Shown: in pieces, positions 19,074-28,575 of the stretch | Position numbering within the stretch: position 1 is the first letter of the stretch | Layout: each line of letters starts with the position of its first letter | Assembly (NCBI RefSeq): GCF_018842675.1 | Contig: NZ_JAGTWO010000004.1 | Span: forward strand, 2,170,001 to 2,234,000 | Direction: 5' to 3' | From: Candidatus Pantoea bituminis | GTDB lineage: Bacteria; Pseudomonadota; Gammaproteobacteria; Enterobacterales; Enterobacteriaceae | Length of the DNA stretch: 64,000 bases | Made by a program: the position numbers and the translations under genes | The notes under the pieces: model-generated | The model's database searches: none | What the model was told of the DNA's origin: nothing | What the model saw: the letters and a program-made list of their open reading frames with translations, nothing else

Positions 19074-20291
19074 ATGACTGTGGAATCCCCTGCGCGTGAG
19101 GCAACTACCTCAGGCAATGAGAATCTATTACTGAATGCTGCAGCGCCTTTGCTGAACGCTGTAGTGCAAATTCGTCAGGCGGCCACGCATGACGATCCTG
19201 CCGGTCTACGCCAGTCACTTATCGATGAAATTCGTCAGTTTGAACAGCGCTGTAAACAAGCCGGCTTGCCCTTTGAGATGATCATTGGCGCGCGATACTG
19301 CCTGTGCAGCGCATTGGATGAGGCGGCGGCGCAAACGCCTTGGGGTACGCGCGGCGTCTGGTCCGGCAACGGCATGCTGGTGACATTTCATAACGAAAGC
19401 TGGGGTGGTGAAAAATTTTTCCAGCTGCTTTCGCGCATCTCTCAAAGTCCACAGCAACATCTTTGGCTACTGGAAGTGGTGCATTATTGCCTGCTACTTG
19501 GTTATGAAGGCCGCTATCGCGGTAATGAGAGTGGCCGCGCCCAATGCGAAGGCATTCGCAAACGTCTGGCAACCTTAATCGATGAAACCCGTGCGCAGCG
19601 TAGCGTGACACCTGCACCGTTAGTGGTGGTGCACCCGCTGGTCAGCACATTGGCACGTCCGATGGTGCCGCTCTGGGCCTGCGCCACCTTAGTGGCATTA
19701 ATCGCCTGCCTGATATACAGCGGCCTGAACTGGCGATTAGGCAACGCTGCTGAGCCGTTGCTGCGCGCTATCTATCAGACGCCTTTGCCGCAAATTACGG
19801 TTGGTCGCCGCCCTTCTTCGCCTCAGGCGCTGCTGGATTTGCGCCAGCGTCTTAATGATGTCATTGCTGCCGGCCAGCTGGAAGTCAGCGATGGCGCGTT
19901 CGGCAGTAAAGTGATTATTCCTGCTGACAAGCTATTTGCCGCCGAAGGCACGGCAATCAATCCTGTGGGTCGTGCCTTGCTGGCGCGTGTTTCCGCAGCG
20001 ATGAAGGACGTGAAAGGAACGATTTTGGTGTCGGTGTTCACTGACGATCGTCCGGTCGACAACAGCCGTTTCGCCTCAAGTTATGAATTTTCTTTCGCCC
20101 GCGCTCGTGCAGTGACGCAATTAATGCAGGTTCAACTCGCCGATGGACACGTCATTCGTTCTGAAGGCCGCGGTGACAGCGATCCGCTGTTGCCCAATGA
20201 CAGCAGTGAAAACCGCACCCGCAACCGTCGCGTTGAAATTACCTTGTTTGCCGCGCCCGAAACGCTCAGTAATCATCAAGGAGCTCAATAA
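19074..20291 (+). CDS. tssL: Type VI secretion protein TssL (DotU) with C-terminal OmpA-like domain
   Basis: This 405-residue inner-membrane protein normally joins TssM and TssJ in the T6SS envelope complex. The DotU domain covers about residues 20-200 (LPFEMIIGARYCLCSALDEAA, WGGEKFFQLLSRI, YCLLLGYEGRYRG). One membrane helix follows (LWACATLVALIACLIYSGL). The C-terminal OmpA/peptidoglycan-binding domain ends with NRTRNRRVEITLF. I chose ATG 19074, which has GGAAGA upstream, over an upstream in-frame start at 19008. The stop overlaps the tssM start (TAATG). It is intact. Confidence 0.92.
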   Translation: MTVESPAREATTSGNENLLLNAAAPLLNAVVQIRQAATHDDPAGLRQSLIDEIRQFEQRCKQAGLPFEMIIGARYCLCSALDEAAAQTPWGTRGVWSGNGMLVTFHNESWGGEKFFQLLSRISQSPQQHLWLLEVVHYCLLLGYEGRYRGNESGRAQCEGIRKRLATLIDETRAQRSVTPAPLVVVHPLVSTLARPMVPLWACATLVALIACLIYSGLNWRLGNAAEPLLRAIYQTPLPQITVGRRPSSPQALLDLRQRLNDVIAAGQLEVSDGAFGSKVIIPADKLFAAEGTAINPVGRALLARVSAAMKDVKGTILVSVFTDDRPVDNSRFASSYEFSFARARAVTQLMQVQLADGHVIRSEGRGDSDPLLPNDSSENRTRNRRVEITLFAAPETLSNHQGAQ

Positions 20292-22404
20292 TGCGCGCTT
20301 CCGTTCGCTTGCTTTTAACTCATCGGCTGCTGTGGAGTTTTATTGGCGTAACCGCGCTGAGCTGTCTGCTATGGATGCTTGGCCCGCTCTGGGTGTGGGG
20401 TGATACGCGCCCGCTGGAACCCGCGCTGAATCGTCAATTAACTGTCGGTGCGCTGATCGTCTTGTGGGTGCTGTTTCAACTGCTTCCGTCCTTGTATCGT
20501 GCCTGGTTCAATAGCCGATTACTGACGCAACTGCAGCTTTCAGACAGCGACGATCCGGCTGAACGCCAGATTACGGAAGAGTTGCTCAACCAACGCTTTA
20601 GTGACGCGGCGACGCAGTTAAAACGCGCCCAGTTTGGCCGTCGCCAGCGCGGCAGTTGGCTATCCAGAGTCAGCGCCAACTATCTTTATCAGTTGCCGTG
20701 GTATTTAGTCATGGGCGCGCCAGGCGCCGGTAAAACTACCGCATTGTTAAATGCGGGCCTGGAATTTCCCTGACTGACAGTTTTGGCAAAAACGCGATTC
20801 GCGGCGTGGGTGGCACGCGCAACTGTGACTGGTGGTTTACCGATAGCGCGGTGTTAATCGATACCGCTGGACGTTATGCCCTGCAGGAGAGTCAGCGCGC
20901 TCGTGATGCCAGCGAATGGCGCAGCTTTATCAATTTACTGAAGCGCTATCGCACCCGACAACCGATTAACGGTGTGATCATGACTATCAGCGTCGCCGAT
21001 CTGTTGAGTGACTCTGCTGAAGCGCGTTTTGCTCAGGCAACGGCGCTACGTGAACGCATGGCGGAATTGCATCAACATACCGGCATTCATTTTCCTGTTT
21101 ATGTGATGGTGACAAAGACCGATTTGCTGAAAGGCTTTATGAGCTTTTTTGGCGCTATCGACAAGTCACAACGTGACGCTATCTGGGGCTTTACCTTTAA
21201 CTGGGAATTGGGCAAGCCGAACAAGGATGACTGGCACGCCAATTTCTCGCAGCAATATCACCGTCTTGAGCAACAGCTTCAGCAGCAATTAGCGCAGCAT
21301 ATGGCGCAAGAGCGCGATCTGAATCAGCGGGCTGAATCTTTCTTGTTTCCGCAAGAATTCGCTTCACTGCGCCCTTTACTGAATGAATATCTCGATATTG
21401 TTTTTTCCGATCATAAAGATGCCGTGGCGTGGAGTCCGCGCGGCCTGTTCTTTACCAGCGGCACCCAGGAAGGCTTGCCGTTTGATCGTGTCATGGGGGA
21501 GTTGAGCCGCAAGCTGCAACTGCGCCAGCCAGGCGATCATTCAATTGCGGCCTGGGATAGCGTCAATCGCAGCAGCCCTATTCCCGGTAACAAAGGCCAG
21601 AGCTTCTTTATTCGCGATCTGCTCAGCACATTGATCTTTAGAGAGAGCGGTTTGGCTGGCAGCAACCGCCACTGGGAATACCGCAACCAACTTTTCCACT
21701 GGATTGGCTACGGCGTGCTGGCGGGAGCCTTACTGATTTTGTCTGGATTGTGGTCACTCAGCTATTATCAAAATCAGCACTACTTGCAGCTGGTGGAAAC
21801 GCGCGTCGCGCCAATTATCCAACAAAGTCAGCAAGTGATTCATCAGCCAGCCGATAATATTTTCGATCTGCTACCCTTTCTAAATAGCCTGGTGAAGCTG
21901 CCGCTGTCGGATAAGTTTTCTCTCGATAATCCGCCGCTTACTATGCGGGTTGGCTTATTTCGCGGTACGCAAGTGAGTGACGCCGCATGGGTGCTTTATC
22001 AAAATGCGCTTAAGTCTTTACTGCTGCCGCGTGTGGCTCAGCAGGTAACGAATCTGCTGCGTAGCGATCCAGGCGATGACAATACCTATAGCCGAAATGC
22101 ATTACGCGCCTATCAAATGCTTTATGAGCCGCGTAATTATGATGGAGAATTTCTGCGCGCCTGGCTGTTACAGAATTTGCAACGCACGCTGCCCAATAAT
22201 GTCAGCGCCCGTGATTTACAGCAGCTTGACTGGCATCTGAGTCAGTTGCTGGATCAGCAAATTCAATCTTCGCCTTATGCGCGCGATAACGCATTGATGA
22301 TGCGTAAGCTTGCGGAAAATCTGAAAAATGCGGGTCACGATAGCAATACGCTTGCCGCAACGCCTTTGCGCGTTGGAGAGCGATTGACCCTGCATAGCGA
22401 GTAA
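20291..22404 (+). CDS. tssM: TssM/IcmF-like protein, short, frameshifted in this sequence
   Basis: TssM spans the inner membrane and reaches into the periplasm. Two N-terminal helices (LLWSFIGVTALSCLLWML, LTVGALIVLWVLFQLL) are followed by Walker A GAPGAGKTT (residues 142-150), DTAGRY, MVTKTDLL and a third helix near residue 470. A frameshift at the C3 run 20768-20770 is repaired by one base (EFPLTDSFGKNAIRG). Even then the protein has only about 704 residues, against roughly 1100-1200 for standard TssM. It ends in the IcmF-related periplasmic region and lacks the C-terminal domain that contacts TssJ. The stop is followed closely by tagF, so the shortness is not a window artefact. Confidence 0.88.
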
Positions 22405-22417
22405 TGGTGAGGTGAAC

Positions 22418-23116
22418 ATGGCTGCGTATACTGTTCCCGGCTGGTATGGCAAGTTGCCTTCAACAGGCGACTTTCTACATCATCGACTCAGCGAGAAGCA
22501 CATCACGCCCTGGAGCCACTGGTTTCAGCAGGGTTTGATACAGTGGCATATGCAAGAAAATGCCAACTGCGCGGCTTTTTTGCGCGCACCGGTGTGGAAT
22601 TTTGTTTTGCCAATAACGCCGGGCAGGCAGCAGATTCAGATGGGGTGTTTATTGCCCTCGTGCGATCGCGTGGGCCGCGCCTGGCCGCTGGTGGCGCTGC
22701 ACAGCTTCTCACTGAATCAATGGCACCCGGCGCAGCTGACTATTTCCGGTGACTGGTTTCAGGATCTCGGCGCGACCTTGCTACAGGCGGTACAACAGCC
22801 GCTGAATGCCGAACAGCTAGAGCAGCATATTCAACGCTTGCCCCCGTTGCTGGTGCCGGTAAAGCAGCCGTCAGACATCATGGATGTGATTGGTTTTCAG
22901 GATCTGCCCTGCACGCTCAGCTGGCGTGAAGTGGCGGAACGTTTCGATCCCCAGCAGCACATGAGTTACTGGTGGAGTAATCGCAGTGATGGTTTCGTGC
23001 ATGCCACTCACAAGCACAGCGGCAACCTGACTGCAGATCTGTTTTCGTTACTCTTTAACCCGGCGGCAGGTGCACAGCCGGGACGTAATGGCCTTTATCC
23101 ACCAATGTTTGAGTGA
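22418..23116 (+). CDS. tagF: T6SS-associated protein TagF
   Basis: TagF proteins act as post-translational repressors of T6SS in Pseudomonas and Agrobacterium. This one is 232 residues from ATG 22418, with GAGGTGA upstream. It begins with the family pattern PGWYGKLPSTGDFLHHRL, followed by APVWNFVLP and MGCLLPSCDRVGRAWPL. WWSNRSDGFV sits near the end. The gene directly follows tssM and precedes the FHA gene. In studied systems TagF works together with the PppA/PpkA/FHA phosphorylation switch, all of which are encoded in this block. Confidence 0.88.
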   Translation: MAAYTVPGWYGKLPSTGDFLHHRLSEKHITPWSHWFQQGLIQWHMQENANCAAFLRAPVWNFVLPITPGRQQIQMGCLLPSCDRVGRAWPLVALHSFSLNQWHPAQLTISGDWFQDLGATLLQAVQQPLNAEQLEQHIQRLPPLLVPVKQPSDIMDVIGFQDLPCTLSWREVAERFDPQQHMSYWWSNRSDGFVHATHKHSGNLTADLFSLLFNPAAGAQPGRNGLYPPMFE

Positions 23117-23152
23117 GGCCGGTTGCGTTTGCCCTTCAATACGGGATGACCC

Positions 23153-24292
23153 ATGCAATTTACCATTGTGCAATGCACTACAGAGGTTCCGATGAAAACC
23201 GTGGCGTTCCTTCCGCCCGGTGGGACTATTGGACGCAGTCAGGATAACGATCTGGTCTTGCCTGATGAATCGCGGGCAATTTCACGTTTACAGGCGTTGG
23301 TGCACCTCTCCAACGAAGGCGAGTGCCGCCTGACCAATCAAGGCAGCGTCACGCCGGTTGAACATAACGGTGTCACGCTGGGTCGCGGAATGCAGGTGCA
23401 TCTCAAGCACGGTGATGCGCTGCGTATTGGCGAATATGCTTTGGAAGTACGCGATCCTGCACGCAGCCATGAAAGCAAAGACGATCCGCTGGCTTTCTTC
23501 AGCGCTGAAGCTGCGCAACTCACCAATCCATTGGGCATTGGTGAACAGCATGATGTCGATGCCTTGGCGGTGGAAACGGAGAGCACCCCTACGCGTCATG
23601 AGCGCCACAGCGACGCACGTCTGGCAATTGATCCCCAAACGAATGAACCGCAGCGTCAGTCTCATACGCAGCCTTACGATCAAGACAAACTGATCGCCGC
23701 GCTGCTGGAAGGCATGGGTCTGAACAACGGCCATGCTACGCCGATTGATGAGGAACAGATGCGCATTACCGGCCGTATGTTAAGCCTGTTTTCGCAAGGT
23801 ACCGTTGCCTTAATGTCATCGCGCTCTATTCTTAAGCGCGGCGTGAAAGCTGACATGACGATGATCCTCAACGAGGCCAATAATCCCTTCAAAATTTTGC
23901 CCTCGGGTAAAACCGTTTTGATGCAAATGTATCAAAGCCAGATGCCTGGTTTTATGCCGCCGGAACAAGCGGTGCGCGATGCGCTGGTGGATTTGCAGGC
24001 GCACCAGCTTGGCATGATAGCCGGTATTCGCGCCATTATTGCCGCCATGCTGCAATCCTTTAATCCGCAACGTTTGGAAGAACAAGCGCGCGTTGATGGT
24101 ATGTTGCCGAAGTTGCCGTTATCCACCCTTAAAAAAGCCGCGCTATGGGACTATTTCATGCGTAACTATCAGCGCACCGCAGGCGAAATTGAAGATGATT
24201 TCCACACCTTGTTTGGCGAAGCCTTTCTTCATGCCTATGACATGGAAGTCAACCAGTACAAAGATTCTCAGACGCGAGTGGATGAAGCATGA
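23153..24292 (+). CDS. FHA domain protein of T6SS (TagH/Fha type)
   Basis: This 379-residue cytoplasmic protein binds phosphothreonine through an N-terminal FHA domain: GGTIGRSQDNDLVLPDESRAISRLQALVH (residues about 25-53) carries the conserved Gly-Arg and Ser residues, followed by NGVTLGRG. A polar, low-similarity linker spans about residues 110-185. The C-terminal part (LFSQGTVALMSSRSILKRGVKADMT, NPFKILPSGK) is the conserved helical domain of T6SS FHA proteins. The stop overlaps the phosphatase start by 4 bases. It is the expected substrate or reader of the kinase and phosphatase encoded just downstream. Confidence 0.9.
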   Translation: MQFTIVQCTTEVPMKTVAFLPPGGTIGRSQDNDLVLPDESRAISRLQALVHLSNEGECRLTNQGSVTPVEHNGVTLGRGMQVHLKHGDALRIGEYALEVRDPARSHESKDDPLAFFSAEAAQLTNPLGIGEQHDVDALAVETESTPTRHERHSDARLAIDPQTNEPQRQSHTQPYDQDKLIAALLEGMGLNNGHATPIDEEQMRITGRMLSLFSQGTVALMSSRSILKRGVKADMTMILNEANNPFKILPSGKTVLMQMYQSQMPGFMPPEQAVRDALVDLQAHQLGMIAGIRAIIAAMLQSFNPQRLEEQARVDGMLPKLPLSTLKKAALWDYFMRNYQRTAGEIEDDFHTLFGEAFLHAYDMEVNQYKDSQTRVDEA

Positions 24293-25065
24293 AAATCGTT
24301 TTTGCCAGCCGCTGCCAGCAGGGTTTACGCGATGAAAATCAGGATCGTACCGGTGCTGAACTCGACGACAGTAAAGCCTGCTTTGTGGTGTGTGACGGTG
24401 TTGCTGGTTTACCTGGCGGTGACAAAGCGGCCCAACTGGTGCGTGATAGCCTGATCAATCAACTCAAAGCGTGTGAAGATTTTTCGCCCGCGTTTACCCA
24501 GCGGGCTGTTGAACACTGTCGGGCATTACTGCATGAAGCCCAAGGAAAAAATCCGAAATTTTCACGCATGAGCACCACGCTTGCGGTCCTGTTTATTGAC
24601 CGTGAACAACAGCGCGCATGGTGGGCGCATGCAGGTGACAGCCGGGTTTATCACTTTCGTCACGGCATGCTACATCAGGTGACGCGTGACCACAGTCTGG
24701 CGCAACAGCTCAAAGAAGCAGGCTATGAAAATACCGGCATTAACAGTAATTTACTCTATAATGCGCTCGGTGCAGCCCCGTCTCGTCCGGTGAGTTTTTC
24801 TGATGAAATTCAGCTTGAAGATGGTGACGCCTTTTTAGTCTGCACCGATGGGTTTTGGCTTAACCTGACCACCAATGAGATGGAACAAGCGTTACGCATG
24901 GTTAACGCTTGCGAAGAGTGGTTAGCGCTGATGGAAGGCGCGGTGAGCCGTAGCGTTAAAAAAGATAATCTCAGTGCTTTGGCTGTTTGGATTGGTGAGC
25001 CTCAAGAGGCCACCTTGCTCTATTCGCTGGCTGATTCGGCTCGTTTTCTGCCGCCTCGTTATTGA
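24289..25065 (+). CDS. PP2C-type Ser/Thr protein phosphatase (PppA-like)
   Basis: This 258-residue metal-dependent phosphatase has the PP2C motifs in order: RDENQDRTG near the N-terminus, FVVCDGVAGLPGGDKAA (metal-binding Asp-Gly), WWAHAGDSRVYHFR, VTRDHSLAQQL, FLVCTDGFWLNL and KKDNLSALAVW. It should remove phosphate from the FHA protein or kinase in the same block, as PppA does in Pseudomonas T6SS. It overlaps the preceding FHA gene and is closely followed by a secreted-protein gene. Confidence 0.92.
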   Translation: MKIVFASRCQQGLRDENQDRTGAELDDSKACFVVCDGVAGLPGGDKAAQLVRDSLINQLKACEDFSPAFTQRAVEHCRALLHEAQGKNPKFSRMSTTLAVLFIDREQQRAWWAHAGDSRVYHFRHGMLHQVTRDHSLAQQLKEAGYENTGINSNLLYNALGAAPSRPVSFSDEIQLEDGDAFLVCTDGFWLNLTTNEMEQALRMVNACEEWLALMEGAVSRSVKKDNLSALAVWIGEPQEATLLYSLADSARFLPPRY

Positions 25066-25079
25066 TTCCAAGGATTCAT

Positions 25080-26033
25080 ATGAAATTGTGGTTGCCCGGC
25101 ATTGCCACCCTGCTGATTGCCTTTAACGTGCAGGCGGAAAATTATCGTGTGGTTTATTCGCCCAGCCTGGCGCTGGAAGTCTATATCGATAATGTGGTGA
25201 GCAAAGCGCCTGACGACTGGTGTAAAGAGACGCTGCCGTTGCGCATCGTTTCGGGTAAAAGCAAAGATTCGGCGGTTCTTACCACTTTTTTACCGCGTGT
25301 TGGCACGCTGTTAGCTAACCAATGCGGCACGCTTGATGTTGTGCCGTGGCAAATGACGGACAAAGATGGCGGCGTTTTAGCCAGCGGCAGCGCCAGCAAA
25401 TTACAAAACTGGCGCCCCATTGTCATGGCTGATGCCACCACGAGCGCCAGCGACAGCAATGCCGCCCCACTCGATTTATCGCGTCCGGCTGACAGCACGC
25501 CATTGCAGCACTTTGATCTGCCCAGCGGCTGTCATTTTCGCACCGCGTGGGATGATAATGCAGAATCGATGTTCATTCCTGATGTCCGCAAACAGCAGTG
25601 TTCACCAGACGGCTGGGTAGAAGGCAAAAGTGAGTTGACCCTGGCGGGAACAAGTAAGTCCGTGAATGTGCCGGTTACGTTTTATCAAGGTTACCCGATC
25701 GCTAATTTATCCATTAGCGGTAGTCCGTTAGAGGTGGTCTCCGCCAATAATCAACGCATGATAGTTACGCGTCCGGATGCTACCGATAGCTGGTTGATTT
25801 TGCCCTTTGATGCAAAACAGCATCTCTGGCGCTTTAATGGCACCTTATTGGTGAAGATGGAAAAGAGTACTGCAGAGCAAGACGCCAACGCGGTGAAATC
25901 GCGAGTTGAAACCTTGCGTGCCCTTTGGGGGCCGCATTTTATGCCACAGCAAAAAGTGAATGTGTTACTCATCGACACCCTGCACGCGGATCTGGTTGAT
26001 CCGGCCATCGGTGCCTGGCGTAACATCAATTAA
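25080..26033 (+). CDS. Periplasmic protein of T6SS-like locus, unknown function
   Basis: I do not recognise the family. From ATG 25080 (AAGGA upstream) the protein has 317 residues and a clear signal peptide, MKLWLPGIATLLIAFNVQAEN. The mature part has paired cysteines and no obvious membrane segment, so it is predicted to be periplasmic. It sits between phosphatase and kinase genes with tight spacing, suggesting co-transcription. The kinase downstream has a periplasmic C-terminal region, so an interaction across the membrane as a sensor partner is conceivable; this is inference only. Confidence 0.75.
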   Translation: MKLWLPGIATLLIAFNVQAENYRVVYSPSLALEVYIDNVVSKAPDDWCKETLPLRIVSGKSKDSAVLTTFLPRVGTLLANQCGTLDVVPWQMTDKDGGVLASGSASKLQNWRPIVMADATTSASDSNAAPLDLSRPADSTPLQHFDLPSGCHFRTAWDDNAESMFIPDVRKQQCSPDGWVEGKSELTLAGTSKSVNVPVTFYQGYPIANLSISGSPLEVVSANNQRMIVTRPDATDSWLILPFDAKQHLWRFNGTLLVKMEKSTAEQDANAVKSRVETLRALWGPHFMPQQKVNVLLIDTLHADLVDPAIGAWRNIN

Positions 26034-26076
26034 TTACCGCGCAGCCTGGCGAACAGGCGTGTTCAGAGAGTTCACT

Positions 26077-27519
26077 ATGTCGGCTAATGATAATCAAAAA
26101 ATGGTTCCGAATGCTCTGCCTGACGGTTACCGGTTTAATGAGTTTGAGATCAAGGAAGTGATTGGTGGTGGCGGCTTCGGCATTGTCTACCGCGCATGGG
26201 ATCATCAGTTAGAACGCACCATCGCAATCAAAGAATACATGCCGGTTTCACTGGCGCAACGCGCCACGGATTTGTCACTTGAACTGCGTGGCGAGCGTTT
26301 TCAAAAATTATTTAATGCCGGACTGAACAGCTTTATTCAGGAAGCTCGTCTGCTGGCGCGTTTTAATCATCCCGGCTTGCTGCACGTGTTGCGCTTTTGG
26401 GAAGAGAACGGCACCGCGTATATGGGCACGCTCTATTACAGCGGCATGACGCTCAAAGAGTGGCAGACAACCAGCCCTGAATCGATTTCGGAAGCCTGGA
26501 TTCGCCGCCTGTTGCCGCCGCTGTTAGGCGCCATTAATACCATTCATCAGGCGGGTTATCTTCACCGTGATATTTCGCTCGATAATATCCAGATTCAAGA
26601 TAATCAATTGCCGGTGTTGCTCGACTTTGGATCAGCGCGCAAAGAGATTGGCAATTTATCGGATGAAACCGAGATTATGCTCAAACCCGGCTTTGCGCCG
26701 ATAGAGCAATACAGTGAAGAAGGCGAAGTGGAACAAGGTCCCTGGACCGATATCTATGCGCTGGGTGCGGTGTTACACAGCCTGATTACCGGTAATCCGC
26801 CACCGGTGAGCGTAGTGCGCTGCATTGAAGATAACTATCTCCCGTTGGTTGAGCGCAAGCTGGAAGGTTTTTCGCTGTCGCTGTTGCACGCGGTAGATTG
26901 CGCATTAGCGATGAAGCCAGGCGATCGTCCGCAGAGCGTAGATGCATTCGCTGCCCTGATCGACTTGCCGGTCAGCGACGTTGAAGCCGTGGTTAACAGC
27001 CTGCAAGCTGCGGCGGATATGCCGCCCGCGCCGGTAGTGGTGGCTGAAGAGCCCGTTGACGCACCGGAACCGGTGGTGATGGCGGTCAATCACGGCGCAT
27101 CCATCATTGAGCCGGTCACGCCTCGCAACGTTCGTCGCCTGTCGCCGGGTTTGTTGGGCATCGCTGGCGTGGCATTGCTGGCTGTCATTGCCGTAACATG
27201 GATGGTGAATAAGCGCAGCGTTGCCCCAGTGGCTGAGAACACATCCGTAGCGCCAACGACCTCGGCAAACTCGCCAGCCTCCAGCAGCGTTGCCGCCGTG
27301 CCTGTCGCTTTGGCCACGGTTTATCTCAAGCTGGGGAATGGTGAAAGCATCGTGTTGAATGGTCAACCGCTTGAAGTGAAGCCGGGAAGCAGCGGTTTTG
27401 CGGCATTGAATCTGGCTGCGGGCCAATATCGCCTGGAAGTGCATGCGGGCAACATCACGCACACGCAATCTCTGACCATTGATAAACCAGGCACCTGGTT
27501 AATTAATCCAGGAAATTAA
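26077..27519 (+). CDS. Transmembrane Ser/Thr protein kinase (PpkA-like)
   Basis: This is a 480-residue Hanks-type kinase. ATG 26077 is preferred over an upstream in-frame start because the kinase domain begins shortly after. The glycine loop is IGGGGFGIVYRA, the catalytic lysine lies in IAIKEYMP, the catalytic loop is LHRDISLDNI, the metal-binding DFG is in VLLDFGSAR, and the activation segment ends LKPGFAPIEQYS. A linker leads to one membrane helix (LLGIAGVALLAVIAVTWMV, about residue 360), so roughly the last 100 residues are periplasmic and end in a PEGA-like beta-rich fold. It is the last gene of the block, followed by a terminator-like hairpin. Confidence 0.92.
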   Translation: MSANDNQKMVPNALPDGYRFNEFEIKEVIGGGGFGIVYRAWDHQLERTIAIKEYMPVSLAQRATDLSLELRGERFQKLFNAGLNSFIQEARLLARFNHPGLLHVLRFWEENGTAYMGTLYYSGMTLKEWQTTSPESISEAWIRRLLPPLLGAINTIHQAGYLHRDISLDNIQIQDNQLPVLLDFGSARKEIGNLSDETEIMLKPGFAPIEQYSEEGEVEQGPWTDIYALGAVLHSLITGNPPPVSVVRCIEDNYLPLVERKLEGFSLSLLHAVDCALAMKPGDRPQSVDAFAALIDLPVSDVEAVVNSLQAAADMPPAPVVVAEEPVDAPEPVVMAVNHGASIIEPVTPRNVRRLSPGLLGIAGVALLAVIAVTWMVNKRSVAPVAENTSVAPTTSANSPASSSVAAVPVALATVYLKLGNGESIVLNGQPLEVKPGSSGFAALNLAAGQYRLEVHAGNITHTQSLTIDKPGTWLINPGN

Positions 27520-27540
27520 CGCTTAACCTTTTAGTGAAAA

Positions 27541-27605
27541 AGCTTGCCTGATGCAGAGTAAATCGCCGACTCGTTGGCGCTTTACTCTTCAGGCGAGTTT
27601 TTCTT
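27541..27605 (+). terminator. Terminator after the T6SS-like block
   Basis: A long imperfect hairpin starts AGCTTGCCTGATGCAGAG and its right arm ends TCAGGCGAG, followed by TTTTTCTT. It begins 21 bases past the kinase stop codon. Confidence 0.75.
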
Positions 27606-27682
27606 AAACGGAAGCACTATCGCCCTCTTTAACCAAACAATTTCCTGATTTAGGCAACCGGGCAGCACACGCAAACGGTCAG

Positions 27683-28359
27683 TTATCCTTGCGCCTGATT
27701 GCAACAAGATTGCAGCGCCCGCACCTGATGCGCCAGCCGACTCAAGTTTTCCTCTTCCATCCCGCGCTTTGCCAACTCCTGCTCCAATGAAAACAGGTAT
27801 TGCGCATTGGAGCCGAGCGGCCCAGTCGCGGCGGCAATTAAGGGGCAATCGCATCCGGGCAAGAATCGGATTCATACAGCGGATGACGCGGATCCATGAT
27901 AAACGCCAACGCCGTTACGCTACGACCATCATCCAAAGCGAGTTCGCACCAGGTTGGCAAATAGCAACCGGTAATCATCTCGCGCTTCCACAGCAACGCC
28001 AGCTCTTCATGCAGGCGTGCTTCCGGCAAACGAAAGGCCAATCCGCTAGTTTTGCCGCCCTCTTTCAGCGCTAACATGCGACCGGGATGACTTGATGTTC
28101 CGCGCCCCGCAATCAAACGCAGGCAAAAGGCGCGATGCCAGCCTTCCAGTGAACCGGATGCGACTTCATCCGCTTCAAAAATAGGGTTCCACATCAGAGA
28201 GCCGTAGCCGAAGATCCATACCGGGCTGTGATCGGGACGGCATGCCAGTGTGGCCGCCAGTGAAGCCGCACGCTGCTCGCAACTCCATAACAACGTCTCT
28301 TCGATATCACCGAACGACGTTTTACAATCCGCTTTTAATAAAAATTCCCGAGTTAACAA
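27683..28359 (-). CDS. chaC: Glutathione-specific gamma-glutamylcyclotransferase ChaC, frameshifted in this sequence
   Basis: ChaC-type enzymes degrade glutathione to 5-oxoproline and Cys-Gly. The substrate-binding YGSLMWNP motif is seen in VWIFGYGSLMWNPIF, followed by GWHRAFCL and GRGTSSHPGRMLAL. As read the frame stops after CPDAIAP; one base added to the G4 run at 27842-27845 continues it as LIAAATGPLGSNAQYL to a stop at 27683, giving about 225 residues. It lies near chaB and chaA as in other enterobacteria. Confidence 0.88.
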
Positions 28360-28539
28360 TCTGACCTCCTCGACACGTTTGACGTCCTGTCTGAATGACT
28401 CACCTCTTGTGCTGACCTAAAGCGATCTCGCGCTTCGTTCTATAAAACGACAGTAATTCATTTTTATTGAGGGTTACAAGCGTGATGGTGCTCACAAGAT
28501 AAAAAAAGAAGGCGAACCTTTTGGGAAAAAATTAAAAAA

Positions 28540-28560
28540 GGGCCAGATTTTTCTGGCCCC
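28540..28560 (-). terminator. Terminator of chaB
   Basis: On the minus strand GGGCCAGAAAAATCTGGCCC forms a 7- to 8-bp stem directly followed by six Ts, 16 bases beyond the chaB stop. Confidence 0.85.
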
Positions 28561-28575
28561 GAAGGGAATGAGCAC

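Noticed and set aside
18497..27519. A complete functional type VI secretion system.
   Set aside because: No Hcp, VgrG, TssB/C, TssE/F/G, TssK or ClpV gene is present in the window, and TssM is short, so only the envelope and regulatory parts can be claimed.
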